Origin: CAMCXE01 sp036520615
GTDB lineage: Bacteria > Pseudomonadota > Gammaproteobacteria > Pseudomonadales > Cellvibrionaceae
NCBI GenBank assembly: GCA_036520615.1
Contig: DATDJI010000098.1
Coordinates: 56,569 to 120,568, forward strand
Reading direction: 5' to 3'
DNA length: 64,000 nt
The notes beneath the pieces were generated by a model, which saw only the letters and a list, made by a program, of their open reading frames with translations, was not told the DNA's origin and made no database searches. A program made the position numbers and the translations under genes. Positions 41,517 to 50,594 of this stretch are shown here, in pieces. The first letter of the stretch is position 1. Each line of letters opens with the position of its first letter.

Positions 41517-43613
41517 TTGCTAACATCTAAGTATTTGTATGCCATCGCTTTAAGCGGTTTTCTGAGCCTCACCTGTTACGCCGAAACCGTAAGCCAATTG
41601 CAGCCTACCCAGGTGCAAGCTGCCACTATTAAAGATGTAGTGAAGATGCTCTCCACGCGTCACTATCGAAATCTTCCGATTGATGATCAGCTTTCTGAAG
41701 CATTTCTCGATAAATATTTAGAAAGCTTAGACGCATCTCGTATGTATTTTTTACAAACCGACATTAGCAGTTTTAACCGCTTTCGCCATCAATTTGACGA
41801 CGATATTAAAGCCGGGAATTTAGAAAATGGCTTTTCGGTTTATCGAGTACTAAAACAAAGAATGGAATCTCGTCTTGAATGGGTTGTGAAATATTTAAGC
41901 GAACCCAATAAAAAATTTGAATTTACTACTCAAGAAGTAATAGAAGTTGAGCGTGATAAATCACCCTGGCCGAAGAATACACAGGATGCAGATACTATTT
42001 GGGATCAACGTATTCGCTTAAGCATACTTAACCAGAAACTTTCAGGCAAAACCACGGAGAAGGCCGTTGATACTTTATTGCGTCGCTATAAAAATCAATT
42101 AGCGCGCATTCAGCAACAAAATAGTGAGGACGTGTTTGAAACCTTCATTAATTCGCTGACCATTTTATATGATCCGCATACAAATTATTTCTCCCCGCGC
42201 ACTTCTGAAAATTTTAACATCAGCATGAGCCTGTCCCTTGAAGGCATAGGCGCTGTTCTGCAATCTGAGGACGAAAGCACCAAAGTCGTACGCTTAGTTC
42301 CAGGGGGACCAGCTGTACGCCAAGGCCAGCTGAAACCCGGCGATAAAATTATTGGTGTTGGCCAGGGTAAAGATGCAGAGCCTACCGATGTTTTAGGCTG
42401 GCGGTTAGATGAAGTTGTCGATCAAATTCGCGGTAAGAAAAACACGCAAGTTAAGCTTGATGTGCAGTCGGCTGACGGGCAGTCAAAACAAGTTGTCATA
42501 ACGCGAGATACGGTAAAACTTGAAGATCAAGCCGCACAAAAAGCTGTTATAGAGATTAAAGAAGGCGATAAGGTCAAAAAAATTGGTGTGATCAACTTGC
42601 CTACTTTCTATATTGATTTTAAAGCTGCAAAAGACGGCGACCCTAACTACACGAGCACAACTCGCGATGTAGCTCGCCTAATCGGAGAGCTGCAAAAAGA
42701 AAACGTCGAAGGAATTATTCTCGATTTGCGTAACAACGGTGGAGGTTCGCTGCAAGAGGCAACGCAACTTACAGGCTTATTTATCGATCCGGGACTAGTT
42801 GTGCAAATTCGTGATGCCAACGGCCAAATTCACCGCGAAAATCGCTCCTATGCAGAGGCGCTTTATAAGGGGCCGTTGGTTGTAATGATTAACCGCTTAA
42901 GCGCCTCAGCTTCGGAGATTTTTGCAGGGGCTATTCAAGATTATCAACGCGGTTTAATTGTTGGTTCGCAATCCTTTGGTAAGGGCACCGTGCAGCTATT
43001 GAGTAAGCTGCCAGAAGGTGAACTTAAACTTACGGAATCCAAATTTTATAGAGTTTCCGGTGCCAGCACGCAACACCGCGGTGTTGTACCAGACGTATTT
43101 ATGCCGAATCAAGTCGACAATGACGAGGTGGGTGAATCCACCTACTCTACCGCTCTGCCTTGGGATCAAATACGTCCGGCCAGTCATGAAAATTATTATG
43201 ATTTTACGCAGATAGTGCCGGTATTAATGCAGAAACATCAGCAGCGCGCCGCCACCCGACCTGACTATGTATTTTTAGAAGAGCAAATTAAACTCGCTGC
43301 GGATATTAAGGCTAAAAAAACAGTATCTTTGAACGAGAAAGTGCGTGAACAGGAGAAAACCGATATGGAAACAAAGAGCATGGTATTGGAAAACAAACGC
43401 CGTAAAATTAAAGGCGAGCCAGAATACAAAACTCTAGCCGATTACAGAGCTGCGCAAAAACTCGAGGAGGATAAAGCAGAGGCGGAACAGTCTGCGCCTC
43501 ACAGCAAAATCGACCCGACCAAAGATGCAGTATTAACCGAGGCAGGCGCCATACTGGTAGACTTTTCCAAATTACTTAAAGAGCAAGGCCAAAAGAAAGT
43601 AGCTAATTTCTAG
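41517..43613 (+). CDS. prc: Tail-specific periplasmic protease Prc
   Basis: Prc degrades periplasmic proteins with exposed non-polar C-termini and processes cell-wall enzymes and lipoproteins. The 698-residue protein has a signal peptide ending in C-Y-A, an N-terminal helical domain and a PDZ domain (about residues 235-330). The S41 protease core carries the catalytic Ser in S-A-S-A-S-E-I-F-A-G and the Lys in S-F-G-K-G-T-V-Q. A C-terminal helical, charged domain follows. The start is TTG 41517: TGGGGT lies seven bases upstream, no ATG fits, and the signal peptide begins right there. A strong terminator follows the gene. Confidence 0.95.
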   Translation: MLTSKYLYAIALSGFLSLTCYAETVSQLQPTQVQAATIKDVVKMLSTRHYRNLPIDDQLSEAFLDKYLESLDASRMYFLQTDISSFNRFRHQFDDDIKAGNLENGFSVYRVLKQRMESRLEWVVKYLSEPNKKFEFTTQEVIEVERDKSPWPKNTQDADTIWDQRIRLSILNQKLSGKTTEKAVDTLLRRYKNQLARIQQQNSEDVFETFINSLTILYDPHTNYFSPRTSENFNISMSLSLEGIGAVLQSEDESTKVVRLVPGGPAVRQGQLKPGDKIIGVGQGKDAEPTDVLGWRLDEVVDQIRGKKNTQVKLDVQSADGQSKQVVITRDTVKLEDQAAQKAVIEIKEGDKVKKIGVINLPTFYIDFKAAKDGDPNYTSTTRDVARLIGELQKENVEGIILDLRNNGGGSLQEATQLTGLFIDPGLVVQIRDANGQIHRENRSYAEALYKGPLVVMINRLSASASEIFAGAIQDYQRGLIVGSQSFGKGTVQLLSKLPEGELKLTESKFYRVSGASTQHRGVVPDVFMPNQVDNDEVGESTYSTALPWDQIRPASHENYYDFTQIVPVLMQKHQQRAATRPDYVFLEEQIKLAADIKAKKTVSLNEKVREQEKTDMETKSMVLENKRRKIKGEPEYKTLADYRAAQKLEEDKAEAEQSAPHSKIDPTKDAVLTEAGAILVDFSKLLKEQGQKKVANF

Positions 43614-43633
43614 TTTATTTCTTTATCAGGCTC

Positions 43634-43665
43634 AAGCCCGGTTTATTTAACCGGGCTTATTTTTT
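43634..43665 (+). terminator. prc Rho-independent terminator
   Basis: AAGCCCGGTT (43634-43643) pairs perfectly with AACCGGGCTT (43649-43658) around a 5-base loop, followed by ATTTTTTTA. It lies 20 bases after the prc stop and 20 bases before xthA. Confidence 0.93.
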
Positions 43666-43684
43666 TATAGCTTATAGGCATGTT

Positions 43685-44515
43685 ATGAAATGTATTTCAT
43701 TTAATACCAATAGCATTCGCATCCGACTGCACCAGTTAGCTGAAACTATTCGCATACACTCGCCGGATGTTATAGGCATTCAGGAAACCAAAGTTACCGA
43801 TACCGATTTCCCAGAGCGAGAAATTAACGAGATGGGCTATCACTGCGAATTTACAGGGCAGAAAACTCATTACGGTGTAGCCATTTTGTCCAAAACTCGC
43901 CCAGTATCGGTCACTAAAGGCTTTATAAGTGATGATGGCGAAGTACAGCGCCGCTTTATCGGTGCGTCTTTTAATACGGCCGAGGGTAAAAATGTACATA
44001 TTCTTAATGGTTATTTTCCGCAGGGTGAAAGCCGCGACCATCCAATAAAATTTCCGAATAAGGAAAAATTCTACGGCGATATATTGACGCAATTAGCTAG
44101 TATTACTCCAGACGAGTTATTGATATTGATGGGTGATATGAATATTTCCCACCAAGATTGTGACATTGGGATAGGCGAAGAGAACCGCAAGCGTTGGTTA
44201 AGAACAGGCAAATGCAGCTTCCTACCTGAAGAGCGAGTTTGGTTAAATAAAGTTCTTGAATGGGGGTTGATTGATACCTTTCGTTCATTACACCCAGACA
44301 CTCACGATCGCTATAGTTGGTTTGATTACCGCAGTAAAGGCTTTGAGGCTGAACCTAAACGTGGGCTTCGAATAGATTTAATCTTAGCAAGTAAGGCACT
44401 CGCGCCGCTGTTATCCGATGCGGGAATCGACTATACGATACGGGGCATGGAAAAACCTTCCGACCATTGCCCTATCTGGGCTGAATTTAAAAACATCCAG
44501 ATAATATCGGCCTAA
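43685..44515 (+). CDS. xthA: Exodeoxyribonuclease III (XthA)
   Basis: XthA is the major AP endonuclease and 3'-5' exonuclease of base-excision repair. The 276-residue protein has the endonuclease/exonuclease/phosphatase fold. Its motifs are F-N-T-N-S-I-R, I-Q-E-T-K (metal-binding Glu), N-G-Y-F-P-Q-G and G-D-M-N-I. W-F-D-Y-R, R-I-D-L-I-L and the final S-D-H-C-P-I with catalytic Asp and His are also present. The length is close to E. coli XthA (268). ATG 43685 is the only sensible start. It follows the prc terminator, so it needs its own promoter within a few bases or read-through. Confidence 0.95.
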   Translation: MKCISFNTNSIRIRLHQLAETIRIHSPDVIGIQETKVTDTDFPEREINEMGYHCEFTGQKTHYGVAILSKTRPVSVTKGFISDDGEVQRRFIGASFNTAEGKNVHILNGYFPQGESRDHPIKFPNKEKFYGDILTQLASITPDELLILMGDMNISHQDCDIGIGEENRKRWLRTGKCSFLPEERVWLNKVLEWGLIDTFRSLHPDTHDRYSWFDYRSKGFEAEPKRGLRIDLILASKALAPLLSDAGIDYTIRGMEKPSDHCPIWAEFKNIQIISA

Positions 44516-44836
44516 ATTAGCTGAATAATGTGATTGAGCTGCTGTTGGTTAATTTTCCATTAACGAAGAAATTTCAGGCAATTATTAGCAGCTAGAATTT
44601 ATAGCACACATCCGTGAATTTGGATTTTGATAGTGACAACGAACCATTTTCTTTCGCGCGCAACAAAAGAATTATTCAAATAAAATAAAATAAAATGCCA
44701 AATTAAAGAAAAATAAAACCGTGGCATGAATTGCAGAGCTGCCTTAAGTAAGCCAGAGATTTAATTAAGTTAATTTAACTATTAAGTGGCTTCCCTGCCA
44801 TCGCATCGAGCTTATTTTCTCATAGGTGAAAAAGGA
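44516..44836. other. Convergent intergenic region xthA-ilvH
   Basis: 321 bases, AT-rich. It contains a short A/T microsatellite (four AAAAT-like units near 44681-44697) and an inverted repeat AGTTAATTTAACT (about 44767-44779). No gene, RNA or clear terminator was seen. Confidence 0.4.
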
Positions 44837-45328
44837 TTAAAGCCCTAACACTTTCTCCCCACGCGCGATTCCCGAAACTCCCGAGCGCACCACTTCAAGA
44901 ATAGAGGCCTCCCCCACCGCCTCATAAAAAGCATCCAATTTGTCACTGGTACCGGTAAGCTGGATTGTATAAACAGATGCAGTAACATCAATTATCTGTC
45001 CACGAAAAATATCCACACAGCGTTTAATTTCCGCCCGTTGAGCGCCTGAAGCACGCACTTTAATCAGCATTAATTCGCGCTCAATATGAGCGCCTTCAGT
45101 TAAATCCACCAGTTTCACAACATCAATTAAGCGGTTGAGATGTTTGGTAATCTGCTCAATTTTGTGGTCATCGCCAAGGGTAGTAAGCGTCATACGAGAA
45201 AGCGTCGGGTCTTCCGTAGGTGCAACGGTAAGGCTTTCAATGTTGTAGCCACGCTGGGAAAATAATCCTACAACCCGAGAAAGCGCCCCGGGTTCGTTTT
45301 CCATTAAAACAGAAATAATACGTCTCAT
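44837..45328 (-). CDS. ilvH: Acetolactate synthase small regulatory subunit (IlvH)
   Basis: IlvH is the regulatory subunit of acetohydroxyacid synthase III and confers valine feedback inhibition. The 163-residue protein starts M-R-R-I-I-S-V-L-M-E-N-E-P-G-A-L-S-R-V. It has the ACT domain (G-L-F-S-Q-R-G-Y-N-I-E-S-L) and the C-terminal domain with R-E-L-M-L-I-K-V. The ATG overlaps the ilvI stop as TAATG, and GGAG lies eight bases upstream within ilvI. Nine further codons upstream are open but overlap ilvI and do not match the family. It is the last gene of the operon. Confidence 0.96.
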   Translation of the reverse strand: MRRIISVLMENEPGALSRVVGLFSQRGYNIESLTVAPTEDPTLSRMTLTTLGDDHKIEQITKHLNRLIDVVKLVDLTEGAHIERELMLIKVRASGAQRAEIKRCVDIFRGQIIDVTASVYTIQLTGTSDKLDAFYEAVGEASILEVVRSGVSGIARGEKVLGL

Positions 45329-47067
45329 TAAGTGCGCTCCGTTTTGTTTAACCACATATCACGCATTGATCCATTCGGTGCTATATGCATCGGGTACACG
45401 TGTTCGGAAGGGTCTACGTAAATATCCATAAAAACAGTTTTGTCTTTCATCGCAAAACATTCTTCCATTTTTGCACGCAATTCTTCCCGCTTATTTACAC
45501 GAATACCCACGTGACCATAGGCCTCCATTAATTTGACGAAATCAGGCAAGGATTCCTCGTACAAACTTTCCGAATAACGGCTGTTGTATTGCATATCTTG
45601 CCATTGTTTTACCATGCCCAGCGCCTGGTTGTTTAGGCAAATAATTTTCACCGGCAAATGATATTGCGTGCACGTAGATAGTTCCTGAATACACATTTGA
45701 ATGCTACCTTCGCCGGTAACACAGGCAACTGTTGCATCACGAAACGCATATTGCACCCCCATAGCAGCGGGAAGACCGAACCCCATCGTGCCAAGTCCAC
45801 CGGAATTAATCCAACGGCGCGGCTTATCGAACGGGTAATAGAGCGCAGAAAACATCTGATGCTGCCCCACGTCCGACGTAACGTAGGCATCGCCTTTGGT
45901 TATTTCCCACAGCATGGAAATAACTTCCTGCGGCTTGATCATGTCGCCAAGTTCATAGCGCGGTTTAATTAATAAACCGTAACGCTCACGCCATTCATTT
46001 ATTTGCTGCCACCACAATCCTAATGCCTCTTGGTCCTGTTTTTCTTCGGCATGTTTGTGCAGCTCTAACATTTCATTTAATACCGCATCAACCGGGCCGA
46101 CGATGGGAATATCCGCCGGCACGGTTTTAGAAATAGATGCAGGGTCAATGTCGATATGAATAATTTTGGCCGACGGACAAAATTTGCCCGGAGTATTGGT
46201 AACGCGATCGTCAAAGCGCGCACCAACTGCGAGTATTACGTCGCTATGATGCATTGCGTAATTTGCTTCCACAGTGCCGTGCATGCCGAGCATGCCGAGA
46301 AATTGTTTATCGGTGCCGGGAAAGCCGCCTAACCCCATCAAAGTGTTAGTGACAGGTGCATTAAGCCTACGCGCAAGCTCAATGAGCTGGGTACTTGCAT
46401 TGCCTTGAATTACACCACCGCCAGCATAAATAATCGGGCGCTTGGCTTGTAAAAGTAACTGCAACGCCTTTTTGATCTGGCCTGCATGGCCGCGTTGTGC
46501 CGGTGTATACGAACGCAATTTCACTTTATCAGGGTAATGATATTCAAACGTCGTCGCAGGGCTGGTTATATCCTTAGGAATATCTACAACAACAGGGCCT
46601 GGACGACCGGTGCTAGCGATGTAAAACGCTTTTTTAATAATGCCGGGAATATCCCGCGCTTCTTTAACTAAAAAGCTGTGTTTTACAATCGGACGGGAGA
46701 TTCCAACCATGTCTGTTTCTTGGAAGGCGTCTTCTCCTATTTTATCCGACGGCACCTGACCTGAAATTACCACCATCGGAATTGAGTCCATATAGGCAGT
46801 TGCGATACCTGTAATGGCATTGGTGGCGCCAGGGCCTGAGGTCACCAAAACGACGCCAGTGCGGCCTGTTGCGCGAGAATAGGCATCGGCCGCATGGGTG
46901 GCTGCCTGTTCGTGACGCACGAGAATGTGATTGATATGCTTTTGACGAAACAAAGCATCGTAAATATGTAGCGCTGCCCCACCTGGGTAGCCGAAAATGC
47001 AGTCAACGCCTTCATCTGCCAAAGCGCGCATCAGCATGTCGCCGCCGGAAAGTAATTCCACCGTCAT
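45328..47067 (-). CDS. ilvI: Acetolactate synthase large catalytic subunit (IlvI)
   Basis: IlvI is the thiamine-diphosphate enzyme that makes acetolactate or acetohydroxybutyrate, the first common step of branched-chain amino acid synthesis. The 579-residue protein has the N-terminal ThDP domain (G-Y-P-G-G-A and the conserved Glu in R-H-E-Q-A-A), the FAD-binding central domain and the C-terminal domain with G-S-I-Q-M-C-I-Q-E and N-N-Q-A-L-G-M-V-K-Q-W. The open frame extends to TTG 47103, but ATG 47067 (M-T-V-E-L-L-S-G-G-D) with GAGGA just upstream matches the family. Four GTWAC sites lie in its promoter region. Confidence 0.96.
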   Translation of the reverse strand: MTVELLSGGDMLMRALADEGVDCIFGYPGGAALHIYDALFRQKHINHILVRHEQAATHAADAYSRATGRTGVVLVTSGPGATNAITGIATAYMDSIPMVVISGQVPSDKIGEDAFQETDMVGISRPIVKHSFLVKEARDIPGIIKKAFYIASTGRPGPVVVDIPKDITSPATTFEYHYPDKVKLRSYTPAQRGHAGQIKKALQLLLQAKRPIIYAGGGVIQGNASTQLIELARRLNAPVTNTLMGLGGFPGTDKQFLGMLGMHGTVEANYAMHHSDVILAVGARFDDRVTNTPGKFCPSAKIIHIDIDPASISKTVPADIPIVGPVDAVLNEMLELHKHAEEKQDQEALGLWWQQINEWRERYGLLIKPRYELGDMIKPQEVISMLWEITKGDAYVTSDVGQHQMFSALYYPFDKPRRWINSGGLGTMGFGLPAAMGVQYAFRDATVACVTGEGSIQMCIQELSTCTQYHLPVKIICLNNQALGMVKQWQDMQYNSRYSESLYEESLPDFVKLMEAYGHVGIRVNKREELRAKMEECFAMKDKTVFMDIYVDPSEHVYPMHIAPNGSMRDMWLNKTERT

Positions 47068-47212
47068 GTCCTCATCTGTGATCAAAAAAATACTGCCCAA
47101 CACCAGACTACCCTGTGCTTCATGACAATTAGTAGCGTGTGTGAACGGTGCGATGTGGTAGCTCTGCCGGTACCTGTGCTTGTGGGGATATACGCAGTAG
47201 CTCCGCTTTGAG

Positions 47213-47309
47213 GTTACAAAGCGCTCGCTTCGATACTGGAAAGAGGTAACAGGGTCGTGTTTCCTCTCGTGTGTTCCCTCTCGTAATGTAACCTGGGTTA
47301 TGCGGTAAC
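47213..47309. promoter_or_regulatory. Four GTWAC sites upstream of ilvI
   Basis: GTTAC occurs at 47213 and GTAAC at 47246, 47288 and 47305, each extended to GGTWACA or its complement TGTWACC/T. The same motif clusters at 39898-40155. The sites lie 146-242 bases upstream of the ilvI start. A regulator of ilvIH is plausible but unidentified. Confidence 0.35.
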
Positions 47310-47480
47310 ATCGACCAGCTTAGAAGCGACCTACCATTGTGCTAGCTCAATGAGAAAAGTCAACCGCTTCAGCCGCTTCCACTTTGCTAAATGCTTATAT
47401 TTAACGCCCAGGAGGTTCTTGAGCCTTCTGCTAGTAGTCGTTGAACTGTATTTAAATTGCCTTTAGGTTGGGCTGAGTTC

Positions 47481-47588
47481 ATGGAGGCCAATAACGAGTT
47501 TGCCGCGCATGAAACAAAGTGCATTGACATACGAGGCCAGACGATGAAGCTTCCATGGGACTTTAATTTGGAACGTATTAAAGATTAG
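47481..47588 (+). CDS. Short ORF of 35 codons, possible gene remnant
   Basis: ATG 47481 opens a 35-residue frame ending M-K-L-P-W-D-F-N-L-E-R-I-K-D, and the frame is also open for 12 codons before the ATG. Amino-acid composition looks coding-like, but no family is recognised and no clear ribosome binding site is present. It lies in the 650-base gap between ilvI and clpB. It may be a remnant. Confidence 0.2.
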   Translation: MEANNEFAAHETKCIDIRGQTMKLPWDFNLERIKD

Positions 47589-47645
47589 CTATATCAGATC
47601 TACCGTTACCCTCCTACAGCAATCAGAAACAAAAGGCAGCAACAA

Positions 47646-47681
47646 ACATAAAAAGCCAAACAACAAAATTGTTTGGCTTTT
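47646..47681 (-). terminator. clpB Rho-independent terminator
   Basis: AAAAGCCAAACAA (47651-47663) pairs with TTGTTTGGCTTTT (47669-47681) around a 5-base loop. T tracts follow on both strands. It lies 34 bases after the clpB stop and can also terminate + strand transcription. Confidence 0.9.
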
Positions 47682-47715
47682 TGCACGGAGCATTAAATAA
47701 AAAAGACGAAGTTGC

Positions 47716-50343
47716 TTAGTTATAAAAACGAATTTTATCGCCAACCAACTCGGTTTTAATTGTTGAACCAGGCATAAATTTACCGGACAAAATATCATGC
47801 GACAGCGGGTTTTCAATCATTTGTTGGATGGCACGTTTTAATGGTCGCGCTCCATATACAGGATCAAAACCGACTTCAGCCAATTTATCGATAACATCCT
47901 CGGACAAATCAATCGCTAAATCACGCTCGGCCAAACGTTGATGCAAGCCTTGCAATTGAATTTTAGCAATACCGTGAATTTGTTTGCGTTCAAGCGGATG
48001 AAATACCACTACCTCATCAATTCGGTTAATAAATTCCGGACGAAAATGGCCGCTTACTACACCCATTACTGCTTCTTTCATAGCGTTATAGCGGTGCTCA
48101 TTGCCTTCACCTGTTTCGCCGCCGCCAAAATCCAACATATCGAATGATTTATTGTTGGCCAGCTCCTGGATCATATCCGAACCTAAATTCGATGTCATAA
48201 CCACAACTGTATTGCGAAAATCCACCGTGCGGCCATGGCCATCCGTCAAACGGCCATCTTCTAATACTTGTAATAAAATATTAAATACATCCGGGTGCGC
48301 TTTTTCCACTTCGTCTAATAAAACCACTGCGTAAGGCCTGCGGCGTACCGCTTCCGTTAAATAACCGCCCTCTTCATAACCTACGTAACCCGGAGGCGCG
48401 CCAATAAGCCGAGCTACAGAGTGTTTCTCCATAAATTCGGACATATCAATACGCACCATGGCGTCTTGAGAATCGAATAAGAAATCCGCTAGAGATTTAC
48501 ATAATTCGGTTTTACCAACACCTGTAGGCCCTAAAAATAAAAAGCTACCGCTGGGGCGGTTAGGATCGCTTAACCCTGCACGTGCTCTACGTACGGCATT
48601 GGCCACCGAGGTGACTGCTTCATTTTGTCCAACTACACGCTCATGTAAAGTTGCTTCCATACGTAGAAGTTTTTCTCGCTCACCTTCGAGCATTTTGCTG
48701 ACGGGGATGCCTGTCCATTTAGAGACTACCTCGGCTATTTCCTCATCAGTTACGCGGTTACGCAGCAATTTCATATTAACCATTTCAGCATGGCTAGCTA
48801 AATCCAACTGTTTGGTTAAATCAGGAATAATGCCGTATTGCAGTTCCGACATACGCGCTAAATTACCTGCGCGGCGAGCGGTTTCCAAATCCAAACGAGC
48901 TTGCTCTAGGCGAGTTTTTATTTCTTGGCTGCCTTGTAAAGCAACTTTTTCTGAACGCCAGATCTCGTCTAAATCCGCATACTCACGCTCAAAATATTCA
49001 ATTTCGCTATTTATTTTTTCCAAGCGTTTGCGCGCTGCATCGTCGGTATCTTTTTTGATAGCTTCGCGCTCAATTTTTAATTGAATTAACCGCCGCTCCA
49101 ACTTATCCATTTCTTCGGGCTTTGAGTCGATTTCCATACGAATACGGCTGGCGGCTTCATCAATTAAATCAATCGCCTTATCCGGTAATTGTCGATCGGT
49201 GATATAGCGCTGGCTTAATTTTGCTGCAGCAATAATTGCGGAGTCAGAAATATCCACACCGTGGTGAACTTCATAGCGTTCTTTTAGGCCGCGCAAAATG
49301 GCAATGGTGTCGGCTTCACTAGGCTCCTCCACCAATACTTTTTGAAACCGTCGCTCCAAAGCAGCGTCTTTTTCGATATATTGGCGATATTCGTTGAGTG
49401 TGGTGGCGCCGACGCAGTGTAAATCGCCACGGGCAAGGGCAGGCTTTAACATATTGCCAGCATCTAAAGCGCCATCAGCCTTACCTGCTCCGACCATTGT
49501 GTGTAATTCATCGATAAATAAAATTACCTGGCCTTCTTCTTTATCCAATTCATTTAAAACGGCTTTTAAACGCTCTTCAAAATCACCACGAAATTTAGCG
49601 CCTGCCAACAAAGCGCCTAAATCCAAGGATAATAAGCGTTTATTTTTTAAGCCTTCGGGAACTTCGCCGTTAATAATACGCTGTGCTAAGCCTTCCACAA
49701 TAGCGGTTTTACCTACACCTGGCTCACCTATTAATACCGGATTGTTTTTTGTGCGACGCTGTAATACTTGAATAGTGCGACGAATTTCATCATCACGGCC
49801 AATAACCGGATCAAGCTTGCCTGCCTCCGCTCGCGCAGTGAGATCCACCGTATATTTATTTAACGCTTGGCGATTATTTTCTGCCTCAGGGTTATCAACT
49901 TTAGCGCCGCCGCGAATTTTATCGATAGCTTTTTGCAATGCGGGTAATTTACCCGCGCTCGTCAGTATCTTACCCATGCTGTTGTTCGCATCGGCCATTG
50001 CCGCAAGCAATACAGCTTCGCTGGAAATAAAACTATCCCCTTGTTGTTGGGCAGTTTTGTCCGCTAAATTTAACAAGCGGCCTAAATCCTGCGACATAGC
50101 AACATCGCCGGTAGGGCTTTGTATGCGCGGCAAATTATCCAAGCCCTGCGTGAGTAATTGGCGCAAACGACCTAAATCAAACTGGGCACTTGTCAACAAG
50201 GGCTTCACCGCGCCGCCGGGTTGTTCCAGCAATGCGTGCAATAAATGCAGGCCGTCTAATTGATTATGATCTCGCCCAACTGCGAGTGACTGGGCGTCGG
50301 ATAGAGCCACCTGTAATTGGTTGGTAAAACGATCAAGTCGCAT
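47716..50343 (-). CDS. clpB: ClpB disaggregase chaperone
   Basis: ClpB is a hexameric AAA+ disaggregase that works with DnaK to recover aggregated proteins. The 875-residue protein has an N-terminal Clp-N double repeat (1-145), a first AAA domain with Walker A G-E-P-G-V-G-K-T (about 205) and a coiled-coil middle domain (about 410-530). The second AAA domain has G-P-T-G-V-G-K-T (about 605), and a C-terminal domain ends the protein. All ATP motifs are intact and the length is slightly above the usual 855-860. ATG 50343 is the family start, although AGGA is 11 bases away. A sigma-32 promoter and a palindrome lie directly upstream, and a strong terminator follows. Confidence 0.97.
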   Translation of the reverse strand: MRLDRFTNQLQVALSDAQSLAVGRDHNQLDGLHLLHALLEQPGGAVKPLLTSAQFDLGRLRQLLTQGLDNLPRIQSPTGDVAMSQDLGRLLNLADKTAQQQGDSFISSEAVLLAAMADANNSMGKILTSAGKLPALQKAIDKIRGGAKVDNPEAENNRQALNKYTVDLTARAEAGKLDPVIGRDDEIRRTIQVLQRRTKNNPVLIGEPGVGKTAIVEGLAQRIINGEVPEGLKNKRLLSLDLGALLAGAKFRGDFEERLKAVLNELDKEEGQVILFIDELHTMVGAGKADGALDAGNMLKPALARGDLHCVGATTLNEYRQYIEKDAALERRFQKVLVEEPSEADTIAILRGLKERYEVHHGVDISDSAIIAAAKLSQRYITDRQLPDKAIDLIDEAASRIRMEIDSKPEEMDKLERRLIQLKIEREAIKKDTDDAARKRLEKINSEIEYFEREYADLDEIWRSEKVALQGSQEIKTRLEQARLDLETARRAGNLARMSELQYGIIPDLTKQLDLASHAEMVNMKLLRNRVTDEEIAEVVSKWTGIPVSKMLEGEREKLLRMEATLHERVVGQNEAVTSVANAVRRARAGLSDPNRPSGSFLFLGPTGVGKTELCKSLADFLFDSQDAMVRIDMSEFMEKHSVARLIGAPPGYVGYEEGGYLTEAVRRRPYAVVLLDEVEKAHPDVFNILLQVLEDGRLTDGHGRTVDFRNTVVVMTSNLGSDMIQELANNKSFDMLDFGGGETGEGNEHRYNAMKEAVMGVVSGHFRPEFINRIDEVVVFHPLERKQIHGIAKIQLQGLHQRLAERDLAIDLSEDVIDKLAEVGFDPVYGARPLKRAIQQMIENPLSHDILSGKFMPGSTIKTELVGDKIRFYN

Positions 50344-50362
50344 AACGAATTAAGTCCTCTTA

Positions 50363-50403
50363 TGGGTTAACCCAATGGTGGGGGCGGCGGCGTTGAATTC
50401 AAG
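50363..50403 (-). promoter_or_regulatory. Sigma-32 (heat shock) promoter of clpB plus palindrome
   Basis: On the - strand CTTGAAT (50403-50397) is followed after 13 bases by CCCCACCAT (50383-50375). This is a close match to the RpoH consensus CTTGAAA-N13-CCCCATNT. The distance to the clpB ATG is about 32 bases. The perfect 12-base palindrome TGGGTTAACCCA (50363-50374) sits where transcription should start and could be an extra operator. Confidence 0.75.
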
Positions 50404-50594
50404 CAACCGACTAACCGCTTATTGATGCAGCGCAAAATAATCCAATTTAAACTAATTATTAGAGTTTTAGTGATATACCTTTTACAGATTGGCTCGACTT
50501 TTAATACGTTGCTGACCATGCAAACTTTGCAGATAAATAGCCGTCAATCTACTGTCGTGTTTAATTCTTTAGGTGTAAAAATCATATACGAAGA

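Noticed and set aside
47129..47311. 60-codon - strand ORF as an ilvI leader peptide
   Set aside because: It has no run of Leu, Ile or Val codons and no attenuator hairpin follows; the region is better explained by repeated GTWAC sites.
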